Below are positions 1 to 5,607 of a stretch of 7,766 nucleotides of DNA, in pieces. The notes under the pieces were generated by a model. The model was not told the origin of the DNA. It saw only the letters and a list, made by a program, of their open reading frames with translations, and searched no databases. Every line of letters starts with the position of its first letter. Position 1 is the first letter of the stretch. The position numbers and the translations under genes were made by a program. The stretch comes from an uncultured Porphyromonadaceae bacterium (GTDB lineage Bacteria > Bacteroidota > Bacteroidia > Bacteroidales > Muribaculaceae): the NCBI GenBank assembly GCA_947178685.1, contig CAMWZE010000065.1, forward strand, positions 1-7,766. The letters run 5' to 3'.

Positions 1-570
1 ACCCTCCACTATTTCAAAAGGAATTCGAAGTAAATTTTCAGGAGAGACTCCGTATTTGTCAGTGCGTTTGTTGATATCCACATTCATTATAGCTTGCAGC
101 AGATACCAGTGGGCAAGATGCACCTGCACACCATCAAATCCTGCCTTATTCGCCCGATTTGCTGCTGCGATAAACCAATCGCGAATCTGTTCGATCTCTT
201 CTGTGGTAAGTTTATTGAAATCAAAGGGATTTAACCCTTTTGGTCCTGCGAGAGATATCTGAGCTATTGCAATAGCACCGTATTCATGAATTTTCCTGGC
301 AATACGGCTGAGTCCATCGATAAAACGGTCATCGCCAATTGAGAGCTGCGCCTCATCGGCTCTCAAACCAAGGTCGGGAGCCACGCTCATGTGGCCGGTA
401 ATGATGGTGCCGACCTCATTGGAAGCAAGTGAGTCGTACATGGCAATCTCGGCATCGCTGACTGTGCCGTCGATATTTCCGAGATGGTCATTGGTTGCGC
501 TTCGGATAATTCTGTTCTTGGTGATATGTTTGCCCAAAGCCATGGGTATGAATATTTCTTTTGTTTTCAT
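1..570 (-). CDS. NADH:flavin oxidoreductase, Old Yellow Enzyme family (N-terminal part, cut by window edge)
   Basis: The 190 codons visible start at an ATG (bases 568-570) and run off the left edge, so the C-terminal half is absent. The translation matches the first half of the FMN-binding TIM barrel of Old Yellow Enzyme-type reductases: NRIIRSAT at residues 19-26 (the first strand, near the flavin), GTIITGH at 54-60, AIAQISLAG at 101-109, and GFDGVQVHLAHWYLL at 144-158 with the His151/His154 pair that in this family binds the substrate oxygen. NKRTDKYG at 167-174 is the usual downstream loop. Such enzymes reduce activated C=C bonds of enones, nitro compounds or related electrophiles using NAD(P)H; the substrate cannot be told from sequence. 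One departure is Leu107 where many relatives have His in QLxHxG. No Shine-Dalgarno sequence is seen before the start. It lies on the same strand as the next two genes but is separated from them by an intrinsic terminator. Confidence 0.9.
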   Translation of the reverse strand, partial: MKTKEIFIPMALGKHITKNRIIRSATNDHLGNIDGTVSDAEIAMYDSLASNEVGTIITGHMSVAPDLGLRADEAQLSIGDDRFIDGLSRIARKIHEYGAIAIAQISLAGPKGLNPFDFNKLTTEEIEQIRDWFIAAANRANKAGFDGVQVHLAHWYLLQAIMNVDINKRTDKYGVSPENLLRIPFEIVEG

Positions 571-610
571 ACTTAAAGATTAATGAGATAGAGTTTAAGA
601 TGTGTGGATA

Positions 611-643
611 GAAAAAAGGTTACGTCGGCAATACGGCGTAACC
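611..643 (-). terminator. Intrinsic terminator after the metallo-hydrolase gene
   Basis: Read on the minus strand, GGTTACG and CGTAACC (7-bp perfect stem, arms at 637-643 and 618-624, 12-base loop) are followed directly by a run of six T. It sits 8 bases after the stop codon of the metallo-hydrolase gene and before the flavin reductase start, so it probably ends the dsbA-like/metallo-hydrolase transcript. Confidence 0.85.
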
Positions 644-650
644 TATATTG

Positions 651-1280
651 TTATTCCGATAGCAGGAGTCTTGACTCTTGAGCCACTGTGATAGGGGAGG
701 AGTGACCCGAAAAGAGCACTGTCTCGGGAGGCAGTGTCAGTATCTTGTTTATGATTGACTGTTCGAGTGTATACCTGTCGCCTCCGGGGAAATTCGTCAG
801 ACCCGGGCCATGCTGGTAAAGGAGATCGCCTACGAAAGCGGCATGCTCCTCTTTAGAATAATACGTTACAGAGCCCGGTGTGTGACCCGGTGTCGGGATA
901 ACCTTCAGGGAGAATTCCGAATTCGCTTTCAGTCGTATTATCTCTCCGGGATGAAGTTCCTCATAGTGGGCCACTGTGATGGGATTGCCCGAATTTGCAC
1001 TGAGATTAAGATAAGGGTCAGTCAGATATTGTGCATCGGGAGTATATATGTAGATTGGTGCAGCCAGCCGTTCGCGTAGCACTTCCGCCGCCCCCATATG
1101 ATCGAAATGACCATGAGTGAGGAGAATCTTTTCGATATGCCAGCCGTTTCTTACAATAACGTCATAGATTATACCGGCTTGTGCTCCCGGATCAATCAGG
1201 AATCCTGATTTAGTATGCTCATCGATATAGAAATAGGTGTTTTCCGCAAAAACGCCCTGCACTTGTAGTTCGCGTATCAT
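651..1280 (-). CDS. Metallo-beta-lactamase-fold hydrolase, glyoxalase II-like
   Basis: A complete 209-residue protein of the metallo-beta-lactamase fold, close in length to the short YcbL/glyoxalase II-like group. The metal-binding signature is intact: THGHFDH at 55-61 (His56, His58, Asp60, His61), PGHTPGS at 131-137 (His133), FVGD at 149-152 (Asp152, bridging) and SGHSS at 191-195 (His193). The expected role is cytosolic hydrolysis of a thioester such as S-lactoylglutathione or a related thiol conjugate. The C-terminal substrate domain of classical glyoxalase II is missing, so the true substrate is open. The start is supported by a strong AGGAGG eight bases upstream. It lies 57 bases after the dsbA-like gene on the same strand, probably in one operon, and is followed by an intrinsic terminator. 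Family assignment is firm; substrate is not known. Confidence 0.92.
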   Translation of the reverse strand: MIRELQVQGVFAENTYFYIDEHTKSGFLIDPGAQAGIIYDVIVRNGWHIEKILLTHGHFDHMGAAEVLRERLAAPIYIYTPDAQYLTDPYLNLSANSGNPITVAHYEELHPGEIIRLKANSEFSLKVIPTPGHTPGSVTYYSKEEHAAFVGDLLYQHGPGLTNFPGGDRYTLEQSIINKILTLPPETVLFSGHSSPITVAQESRLLLSE

Positions 1281-1288
1281 AATTAATA

Positions 1289-1294
1289 CCTCCT
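1289..1294 (-). promoter_or_regulatory. Strong Shine-Dalgarno sequence of the metallo-hydrolase gene
   Basis: AGGAGG on the minus strand, eight bases before the ATG at 1278-1280. It fixes the start codon. Full-strength sites like this are uncommon in Bacteroidota and are absent from several other genes in this window. Confidence 0.8.
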
Positions 1295-1302
1295 GTTATA
1301 GG

Positions 1303-1324
1303 TTTAAAGAAGCTGACGAGCTTC
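1303..1324 (-). terminator. Short hairpin between dsbA-like and metallo-hydrolase genes (weak terminator or attenuator)
   Basis: On the minus strand GAAGCT and AGCTTC form a perfect 6-bp stem with a 4-base CGTC loop (arms 1319-1324 and 1309-1314), followed by TTTAAA. It starts 13 bases after the dsbA-like stop codon and lies upstream of the metallo-hydrolase Shine-Dalgarno site. The T run is too short for an efficient terminator, so partial termination or RNA stabilisation is more likely. Confidence 0.4.
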
Positions 1325-1337
1325 GGTATTTGTTAAT

Positions 1338-2045
1338 TTAGAGAAGTTGGCATCCGTCGGGGCCACACTGATGGGCGCGTTCCTTAGGCTCGCTGTCTTT
1401 CACTTTCTTCATAGTGCGCTCGATAGCCGATTTGAATCCATCAAGTGTCAACGCTCCGGGGACAGCGAAATCACCGTTGAAAACGATGTAGGGCACACCG
1501 TGCACGCCACGCATCATAGCCTCGCGCTCATCGAAGCGAACTTCGTCGTCATACATATTTGATTCGAGCACCTCCTTGACCTCATCTTCTTTCATTCCGG
1601 CTTCCATAGCCTTGTTGAGAAGCACCTTATGATCGGCGAGCACAAGATTCTCCACGAAATATGCCTTGAAGAGCAGTTCGTTAAGTCGGGCCACTGTCTC
1701 ACGATCATACTTTGCTTCTGCGAGTTTCATTAGCCTGTGAGCGTCGCGAGTGTTTGAATATTGAGTAGTTGCATAGTTGAAGTCAATGCCAAGTTCGCGT
1801 CCGAGCGACGAGATCTGCTCGATCTGTTCTTTGGCATCTTCGAGAGAGAGACGGTATTTCTTTGCGAAACGTTCCGGAGTAGAAGACACAACCTCTTTCG
1901 AAGCACCCGGATCGAGTTCGAACGCCCTGTAATCAATTCTCACATCATCTTTGACACCGAGTTCTTCGATGGCTTTTTCGAGACGAGTCTCACCGATATA
2001 GCAGTAAGGACATGCAAAATCCGACCAGATGGTTAATGTAATCAT
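1338..2045 (-). CDS. DsbA-family thiol oxidoreductase, FrnE type
   Basis: A complete 235-residue protein of the DsbA thioredoxin-like superfamily. The active site FACPYCYIG is at residues 10-18 (Cys12-Pro-Tyr-Cys15), close to the start; there is no signal peptide, which indicates a cytosolic enzyme. The helical insertion spans roughly 45-170 and includes NTRDAHRLMKLA at 98-109, a hallmark of FrnE/2-hydroxychromene-isomerase-like DsbA proteins. GVPYIVFNG at 183-191 carries the cis-proline Pro185 that packs against the CxxC. The C-terminal tail ends with CGPDGC (Cys227 and Cys232), a second CX4C pair. In Deinococcus FrnE a C-terminal CX4C pair works together with the active site, so a two-pair relay is likely here (inference). 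The expected role is disulfide exchange or oxidative-stress defence. It has its own upstream region with a long inverted repeat and is probably co-transcribed with the metallo-hydrolase gene. An AAAGGA-like sequence lies about 8 bases before the ATG. Confidence 0.92.
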   Translation of the reverse strand: MITLTIWSDFACPYCYIGETRLEKAIEELGVKDDVRIDYRAFELDPGASKEVVSSTPERFAKKYRLSLEDAKEQIEQISSLGRELGIDFNYATTQYSNTRDAHRLMKLAEAKYDRETVARLNELLFKAYFVENLVLADHKVLLNKAMEAGMKEDEVKEVLESNMYDDEVRFDEREAMMRGVHGVPYIVFNGDFAVPGALTLDGFKSAIERTMKKVKDSEPKERAHQCGPDGCQLL

Positions 2046-2218
2046 AGTATTTTCCTTTCTATCTTTAAGATTATTGATTGTTTTCTTAATACATCACTAT
2101 AACGTATAGAATTCAATAATGGTTGACTACACAACCATTATTTTTTAACCTTAAAGCTGAAATATCCGTTTTTTATATCGGACAGATTTGGTTGTCCCGG
2201 TGCTTCCTTAGGGGATGC
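2046..2218. other. Intergenic region upstream of the dsbA-like gene
   Basis: An AT-rich 173-base stretch between the end of the AAA-ATPase-like gene and the start of the dsbA-like gene, both on the minus strand. It holds the perfect inverted repeat at 2115-2142. No open frame is credible and no convincing -7/-33 Bacteroidota promoter pair was found, although a promoter for the dsbA-like gene is expected here. Confidence 0.6.
2115..2142. promoter_or_regulatory. Perfect 11-bp inverted repeat, candidate operator upstream of the dsbA-like gene
   Basis: AATAATGGTTG (2115-2125) and CAACCATTATT (2132-2142) are exact reverse complements around a 6-base spacer. The centre is about 83 bases upstream of the dsbA-like ATG. 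The T run (2141-2146) lies on the plus-strand side, where no gene is transcribed toward it, so an intrinsic terminator for the minus-strand genes does not fit. The dyad form suits a dimeric repressor such as those of the MarR, HxlR or TetR type; which one is not visible, and no regulator gene is in the window. Confidence 0.5.
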
Positions 2219-3784
2219 TTAACACAATGTCTGTGATGTTTCGTTTTTTGAGGAGAAATTTATCCCGACTTTAATTATTTTGCGACCGTCATATTTGAAC
2301 GGTAGGGTATAGTTATGTGAGTCTATCTGGGTTAAAGCGTCTTGAGCAGTACTGTCAAGCTTTAGCTCCATCACATAGATATAGTCAGGGAATTTCAATA
2401 CCATATCAATTCTCCCTTCAGATGTATGAAGCTCAGTTGTCGTGTCTATTCCAATAAGACTGAATATAAGGTAGAGATTATTTTCATAGAATATCTCGGG
2501 CTTATTTTGAGTGACCAGATAAGATATACCTCCAAGGAAAGATTTAAGTCTATCGAAGGCTATTTCCGGTTTCCCATTCATTAGAAGTGTTTTAACTTCC
2601 CAAATATTGGTGCTTAATACAGAAGGTGCTATATCAAGTGATGATGTTGCCAAATCAGTGTAAAGACCCTCTTTCACCTCTTGGTTTGGGAGTCCCAACG
2701 TATAGACTTTTGTAATAGGGTCCCATTTCTTTATTGTAAGGTAGCCGGCTTGAAACATTAGAGCTGTCGGTGATGTGGTGGCTGTATCTATTTCAGTGAG
2801 GATCCTTTCAGCGACACTGCGGTTCAACTCCTTTGAAAGCAAATGTGGAGTCCGGTTTATGAGATTGACTATAAGGGTAGCCTTTCCCGATTGATACCAG
2901 TACATACCGAGGCGACCCTTTTTTAGAGATTGGAGAATACTGAAAGGATTGTAGATGTCAGTGCAATCTGCTGTGAAATGGTAACCATCATAATTGAATT
3001 TTAATTTCTCCATCAATTCGTCGTAAGAGAGAGTCTCTTTTAGAGCCAGTTCCTCTATCCCGGACTGGAGATATTCTTTCATTTCAGCTTCAGTTATTCC
3101 ACAAATGGTGGCATAAGAATCATCTAATGAGATATCTTCCAAGTTATTGAGCCCACTGAAGACTGAAGTCTTAGAGTAGCGTGTGACGCCTGTCAACATT
3201 ACGAATTTAAGATACTCATCCATGCTTTTCAGGTTGGAGTAGAGGGCGCGCAAGATATTTCTCCTGGTGTCAAATAGAGATGGATCAGTAATATGGGCGG
3301 TAATGGGAGCGTCGTACTCATCTATGAGCACGACTACTTCCTTTCCTGTTTTTTTGAAGATGTAGTATATAAGTCTGTTGAACCTTTGGTCCATTGAAGT
3401 GTCAGGGGTAGGAATACCATAGATCTCCTCGTATCTGGATAGTTGGGTATCAAGAATTTTTTCTATGTGTCCATGTCGAAAGGGATCATATCCGGAGAAG
3501 TCGAGTCGGATTACCGGATACACCCCCCATTCCTCTTCAAGTTCCATTATGGCCAGACCGGCAAAGAGTTCTTTCTTTCCTTCGAAATAGGCTTGAATAG
3601 TTGAGAGCAACAGGCTTTTTCCAAAACGTCTTGGGCGTGACAGAAAATAGCATTGTCCGGTTGTGACGAGTTCATGGATAAGGTGAGTCTTATCCACATA
3701 GACGTATCCTCCTCTTCTGAGTTTTTCAAAAGATTGTATGCCTACGGGATATTTTAATCTTTTCTTATCATTGTCCATTTCCAT
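2219..3784 (-). CDS. AAA-ATPase-like protein with C-terminal PD-(D/E)XK nuclease-like domain
   Basis: A complete 521-residue protein matching the AAA-ATPase-like/DUF1703 architecture. The N-terminal region has GIQSFEKLRRGGYVYVDKT (15-33), typical of the family, then a variant P-loop RPRRFGKS (50-57) without the first glycine of a classical Walker A. Walker B is VVVLIDEYD (150-158). Other family landmarks are LTGVTRYSKTSVFSGLNNL (197-215), NYDGYHF (264-270) and YNPFSIL (278-284). The C-terminal domain has GRID (457-460, Asp460) and MELKL (472-476, Glu473 and Lys475), the D...ExK core of PD-(D/E)XK nucleases, followed by ALTQI (483-487). These proteins occur in many paralogous, patchily distributed copies in gut Bacteroidales; their function is not established, and defence or mobile-element roles have been considered. 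AT-ending codons are more frequent than in pepT, which would suit an accessory gene. ATG at 3784 is taken as the start; Met3 is an alternative. Confidence 0.9.
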   Translation of the reverse strand: MEMDNDKKRLKYPVGIQSFEKLRRGGYVYVDKTHLIHELVTTGQCYFLSRPRRFGKSLLLSTIQAYFEGKKELFAGLAIMELEEEWGVYPVIRLDFSGYDPFRHGHIEKILDTQLSRYEEIYGIPTPDTSMDQRFNRLIYYIFKKTGKEVVVLIDEYDAPITAHITDPSLFDTRRNILRALYSNLKSMDEYLKFVMLTGVTRYSKTSVFSGLNNLEDISLDDSYATICGITEAEMKEYLQSGIEELALKETLSYDELMEKLKFNYDGYHFTADCTDIYNPFSILQSLKKGRLGMYWYQSGKATLIVNLINRTPHLLSKELNRSVAERILTEIDTATTSPTALMFQAGYLTIKKWDPITKVYTLGLPNQEVKEGLYTDLATSSLDIAPSVLSTNIWEVKTLLMNGKPEIAFDRLKSFLGGISYLVTQNKPEIFYENNLYLIFSLIGIDTTTELHTSEGRIDMVLKFPDYIYVMELKLDSTAQDALTQIDSHNYTLPFKYDGRKIIKVGINFSSKNETSQTLC

Positions 3785-3817
3785 ATCGTTTAATACCGGA
3801 TAAAAGGGTTTAGGTGG

Positions 3818-3852
3818 TAAAGTTACTAAATTTTTTTATTTCTTGTCGCAAT
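3818..3852 (-). promoter_or_regulatory. Possible promoter of the AAA-ATPase-like gene
   Basis: On the minus strand TAACTTTA (3818-3825) differs in one base from the Bacteroidota -7 box TAnnTTTG, with ATTG (3849-3852) upstream. The gap of 23 bases is slightly longer than the usual 19-21. The box is 33 bases upstream of the ATG. Weak support. Confidence 0.3.
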
Positions 3853-3944
3853 AAGCTGTTTAATCTTCATAATGAGTCTTCTTTGCCCGTCATCAGCCAT
3901 CTTTTGGGGCTATTATCCAAGATGGTGATTAAGACTACATATCT

Positions 3945-4064
3945 ATGAGTGCTATGCCGATAACAGAACACCTTGTTTCCATACTGTTTCGCAAAGAGCT
4001 TATACTTATACTCTTGATAATAAGTTTGGCCTTTTGTAATAATAAAAATACTTCCCGATTCTGA
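3945..4064 (+). CDS. Possible small hydrophobic peptide (39 residues), doubtful
   Basis: An ATG-started frame of 39 codons with a short N-terminal part carrying Arg16 and Lys17, then a hydrophobic run LILILLIISLAF (about residues 19-30), a Cys and a polar tail NNKNTSRF. The layout resembles small single-span membrane peptides, for example type I toxin-like peptides or a truncated lipoprotein signal; Phe just before the Cys does not fit a lipobox. There is no Shine-Dalgarno sequence and no clear promoter. The opposite strand is open in the matching codon phase, so one strand's openness may simply mirror the other. Treat as unproven. Confidence 0.15.
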   Translation: MSAMPITEHLVSILFRKELILILLIISLAFCNNKNTSRF

Positions 4065-4086
4065 TTAACTCATTCTTGTCGCGAAG

Positions 4087-4118
4087 TTTGTGTAGTTTCG
4101 AGATTTTATTTACCTTTG
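4087..4118 (+). promoter_or_regulatory. Bacteroidota-type promoter of the exported thioredoxin-like gene
   Basis: TTTG (4087-4090), then a 20-base spacer, then TACCTTTG (4111-4118), an exact match to TTTG-N19-21-TAnnTTTG used by the primary sigma factor in Bacteroidota. Transcription should begin close to 4125, giving a leader of about 104 bases before the ATG at 4229. Confidence 0.75.
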
Positions 4119-4123
4119 TGTAT

Positions 4124-4184
4124 GGATTGGGAGACAATCCGTAAGTATATGTCACCAATCAAGATAATATTGATTTTCTTGATT
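4124..4184 (+). promoter_or_regulatory. Leader hairpins in the thioredoxin-like gene's 5' region
   Basis: GGATTG (4124-4129) pairs with CAATCC (4135-4140) around a 5-base loop, right at the predicted transcript 5' end, as for a stabilising hairpin. Further on AATCAAGA (4157-4164) can pair with TCTTGATT (4177-4184), or its first six bases AATCAA with TTGATT at 4170-4175. The stems are short and AT-rich, so function is uncertain. Confidence 0.35.
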
Positions 4185-4228
4185 TGTAACTTATAGAATA
4201 ATAGTACTTTAGTTTAACTCTTAAGATC

Positions 4229-5590
4229 ATGAAAAAAATAACTCCAGCATTTTTCACTGCGGCAATGATAATCGGATCCATTCAAGCCTCGGCAGACGCT
4301 TCAATGGATAAATTTTCCGATTCTTCTGCTGAAAGAGAGACAGCCGATTCAATAACAGTAGTGGGACACATACGGAATATTACAGGCGATATGCCCCGCA
4401 CCTTGATAATCAATGAGTGTGATTATTGGGATGGAAGCGATAGGGCAATATGTGAAATTGATAGCGAAGGCACTTTCTATAAGAGAATTCCTCTATCATA
4501 TCCTCACACATTCAATGTAAATTACAATAAGAATTTCATTAATGCTTTTGCAGCCCCAGGTGATTCCGTGTATATGGATGTCGATGCATCGGTATATCCT
4601 GTTACGGTGACATTCTCTGGAGATAAAGCCGCAATAAACCAACAATATAATCCCGCATTTCAACAGATGAGCGGATTTTATGGGAGTGTGGAATTGCCAT
4701 CAGACACGGTAGCGCTTGAAGATTATCTACCGGTCTTCAAGGAATATGTGAAGGCCGGTCGTGACAGTATTGACAGCTATGTACGTGCAAATGATCTGAC
4801 TTCGGATGTTGTTTCAATGCTCTATGCTGACAATACTTTTGCTTTGGCAAATTTGGCGTTAGGGTATCAAGGAAGGAATGAGGAGGAGAAGCGTGCCTTT
4901 TTCCTTGATCCGATTTTCGATATTTTCAATGAGGAGAACACTACGGTAATGATATTTCCATATCATATTGGTGCTATAATGAGATATTTCCCGGATGTGC
5001 TTGAGAGCGCTCCAAAGGGAACTGTAAGAGACATCATGTATATAGCTGATGAAAGTGTTGCTGTTCCGGAAAGATCAATGTTCTCTAACACTAAATATTA
5101 TGATCGGATTTATGGGCAACATACGAAGGAGAACATTTCAATCGATGATATTAAACCGGGCTCTATGACAGTGTATGTTGACGGCGAAATCAAAAATCTT
5201 TCGGATGAGAATCCTATTGCCTGGCTCATAAAGGAGTATAAAGGCGCACCCATATATCTTGATGTGAGTGCTACATGGTGTGGTCCATGCCGTGTGGGAC
5301 TGAAAGGGAGTGAGTCGTTGAGGGAATATTTCAAGGATTCGGGTCTGAAGTTTGCTGTAATATGGCTGCGCTCGCCAAGGGAGGACTGGGTTAAGGTTGC
5401 ACCAACAATCACAAACGCGATACAGATTTTCATAGATGATGAGGATATGGAAAACCGTATTATGGGCCATTTGAAAATGCAGGGCTTACCTACATATCTG
5501 ATGATAGATAAAGAGGGAAAGATCAGAAAAGAGGGTGTGCCTCGGTATCTGTCGCCTGAACTGCCGGAATTTCTCAATCAATATAAATAG
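4229..5590 (+). CDS. Exported TlpA-like thioredoxin-fold protein
   Basis: A complete 453-residue protein. The N-terminus is a classical signal peptide: MKK, a hydrophobic stretch to about residue 19, and a likely cleavage after ASA (Ala22). There is no lipobox Cys, so a soluble periplasmic protein is predicted. Residues about 42-132 (from VVGHIRN through TVTFSGD) look like the beta-rich N-terminal domain (DUF4369-like) often joined to TlpA-type domains in Bacteroidota; a largely helical middle follows to about 300. The C-terminal thioredoxin domain (about 335-453) has ATWCGPCR (348-355, Cys351 and Cys354) and GLPTYLMID (419-427, cis-Pro421). The expected role is disulfide reduction or exchange in the cell envelope; the partner is unknown. 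It has a strong promoter, lacks a Shine-Dalgarno site, and is followed after 17 bases by a HicB-like gene on the same strand. The fold is certain; the N-terminal domain assignment is from general resemblance. Confidence 0.9.
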   Translation: MKKITPAFFTAAMIIGSIQASADASMDKFSDSSAERETADSITVVGHIRNITGDMPRTLIINECDYWDGSDRAICEIDSEGTFYKRIPLSYPHTFNVNYNKNFINAFAAPGDSVYMDVDASVYPVTVTFSGDKAAINQQYNPAFQQMSGFYGSVELPSDTVALEDYLPVFKEYVKAGRDSIDSYVRANDLTSDVVSMLYADNTFALANLALGYQGRNEEEKRAFFLDPIFDIFNEENTTVMIFPYHIGAIMRYFPDVLESAPKGTVRDIMYIADESVAVPERSMFSNTKYYDRIYGQHTKENISIDDIKPGSMTVYVDGEIKNLSDENPIAWLIKEYKGAPIYLDVSATWCGPCRVGLKGSESLREYFKDSGLKFAVIWLRSPREDWVKVAPTITNAIQIFIDDEDMENRIMGHLKMQGLPTYLMIDKEGKIRKEGVPRYLSPELPEFLNQYK

Positions 5591-5594
5591 AGTC

Positions 5595-5601
5595 AGGGAG
5601 G
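5595..5601 (+). promoter_or_regulatory. Strong Shine-Dalgarno sequence of the hicB-like gene
   Basis: AGGGAGG, six bases before the ATG at 5608, within the 17-base gap after the thioredoxin-like stop codon. It supports the long form of the HicB-like protein rather than an internal start nearer the HicB domain. Confidence 0.75.
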
Positions 5602-5607
5602 TGTGAA

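Larger units (their letters stand above)
3785..4228. other. 444-base AT-rich intergenic region with promoters and inverted repeats
   Basis: A divergent region between the AAA-ATPase-like gene (minus) and the exported thioredoxin-like gene (plus). It contains a possible promoter for the former near 3818-3852, nested inverted repeats at 3875-3936, a 39-codon plus-strand ORF at 3945-4064, a consensus promoter at 4087-4118 and leader hairpins at 4124-4184. The minus strand is also open without a stop for 65 codons at 3867-4064, but has no ATG near its start. The length and decayed look would fit a former insertion point, but no recognisable remnant was found. Confidence 0.55.

Noticed and set aside
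810..1079. 89-codon plus-strand frame opposite the metallo-hydrolase gene
   Set aside because: The minus-strand gene carries all metal ligands; this frame is a shadow with no motif.
2115..2146. Intrinsic terminator for the AAA-ATPase-like gene
   Set aside because: On the minus strand the hairpin is followed by GAATTC, not a T run; the T run lies on the other side. An operator reading fits better.
3785..4228. Insertion sequence remnant or attachment site next to the AAA-ATPase-like gene
   Set aside because: No transposase motif, terminal inverted repeats with target duplication or tRNA end was found; the nested repeats are too short to call.
5110..5577. 155-codon minus-strand frame opposite the thioredoxin-like gene
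   Set aside because: It is antisense to the well supported thioredoxin domain, including the WCGPC site, and has no domain of its own.
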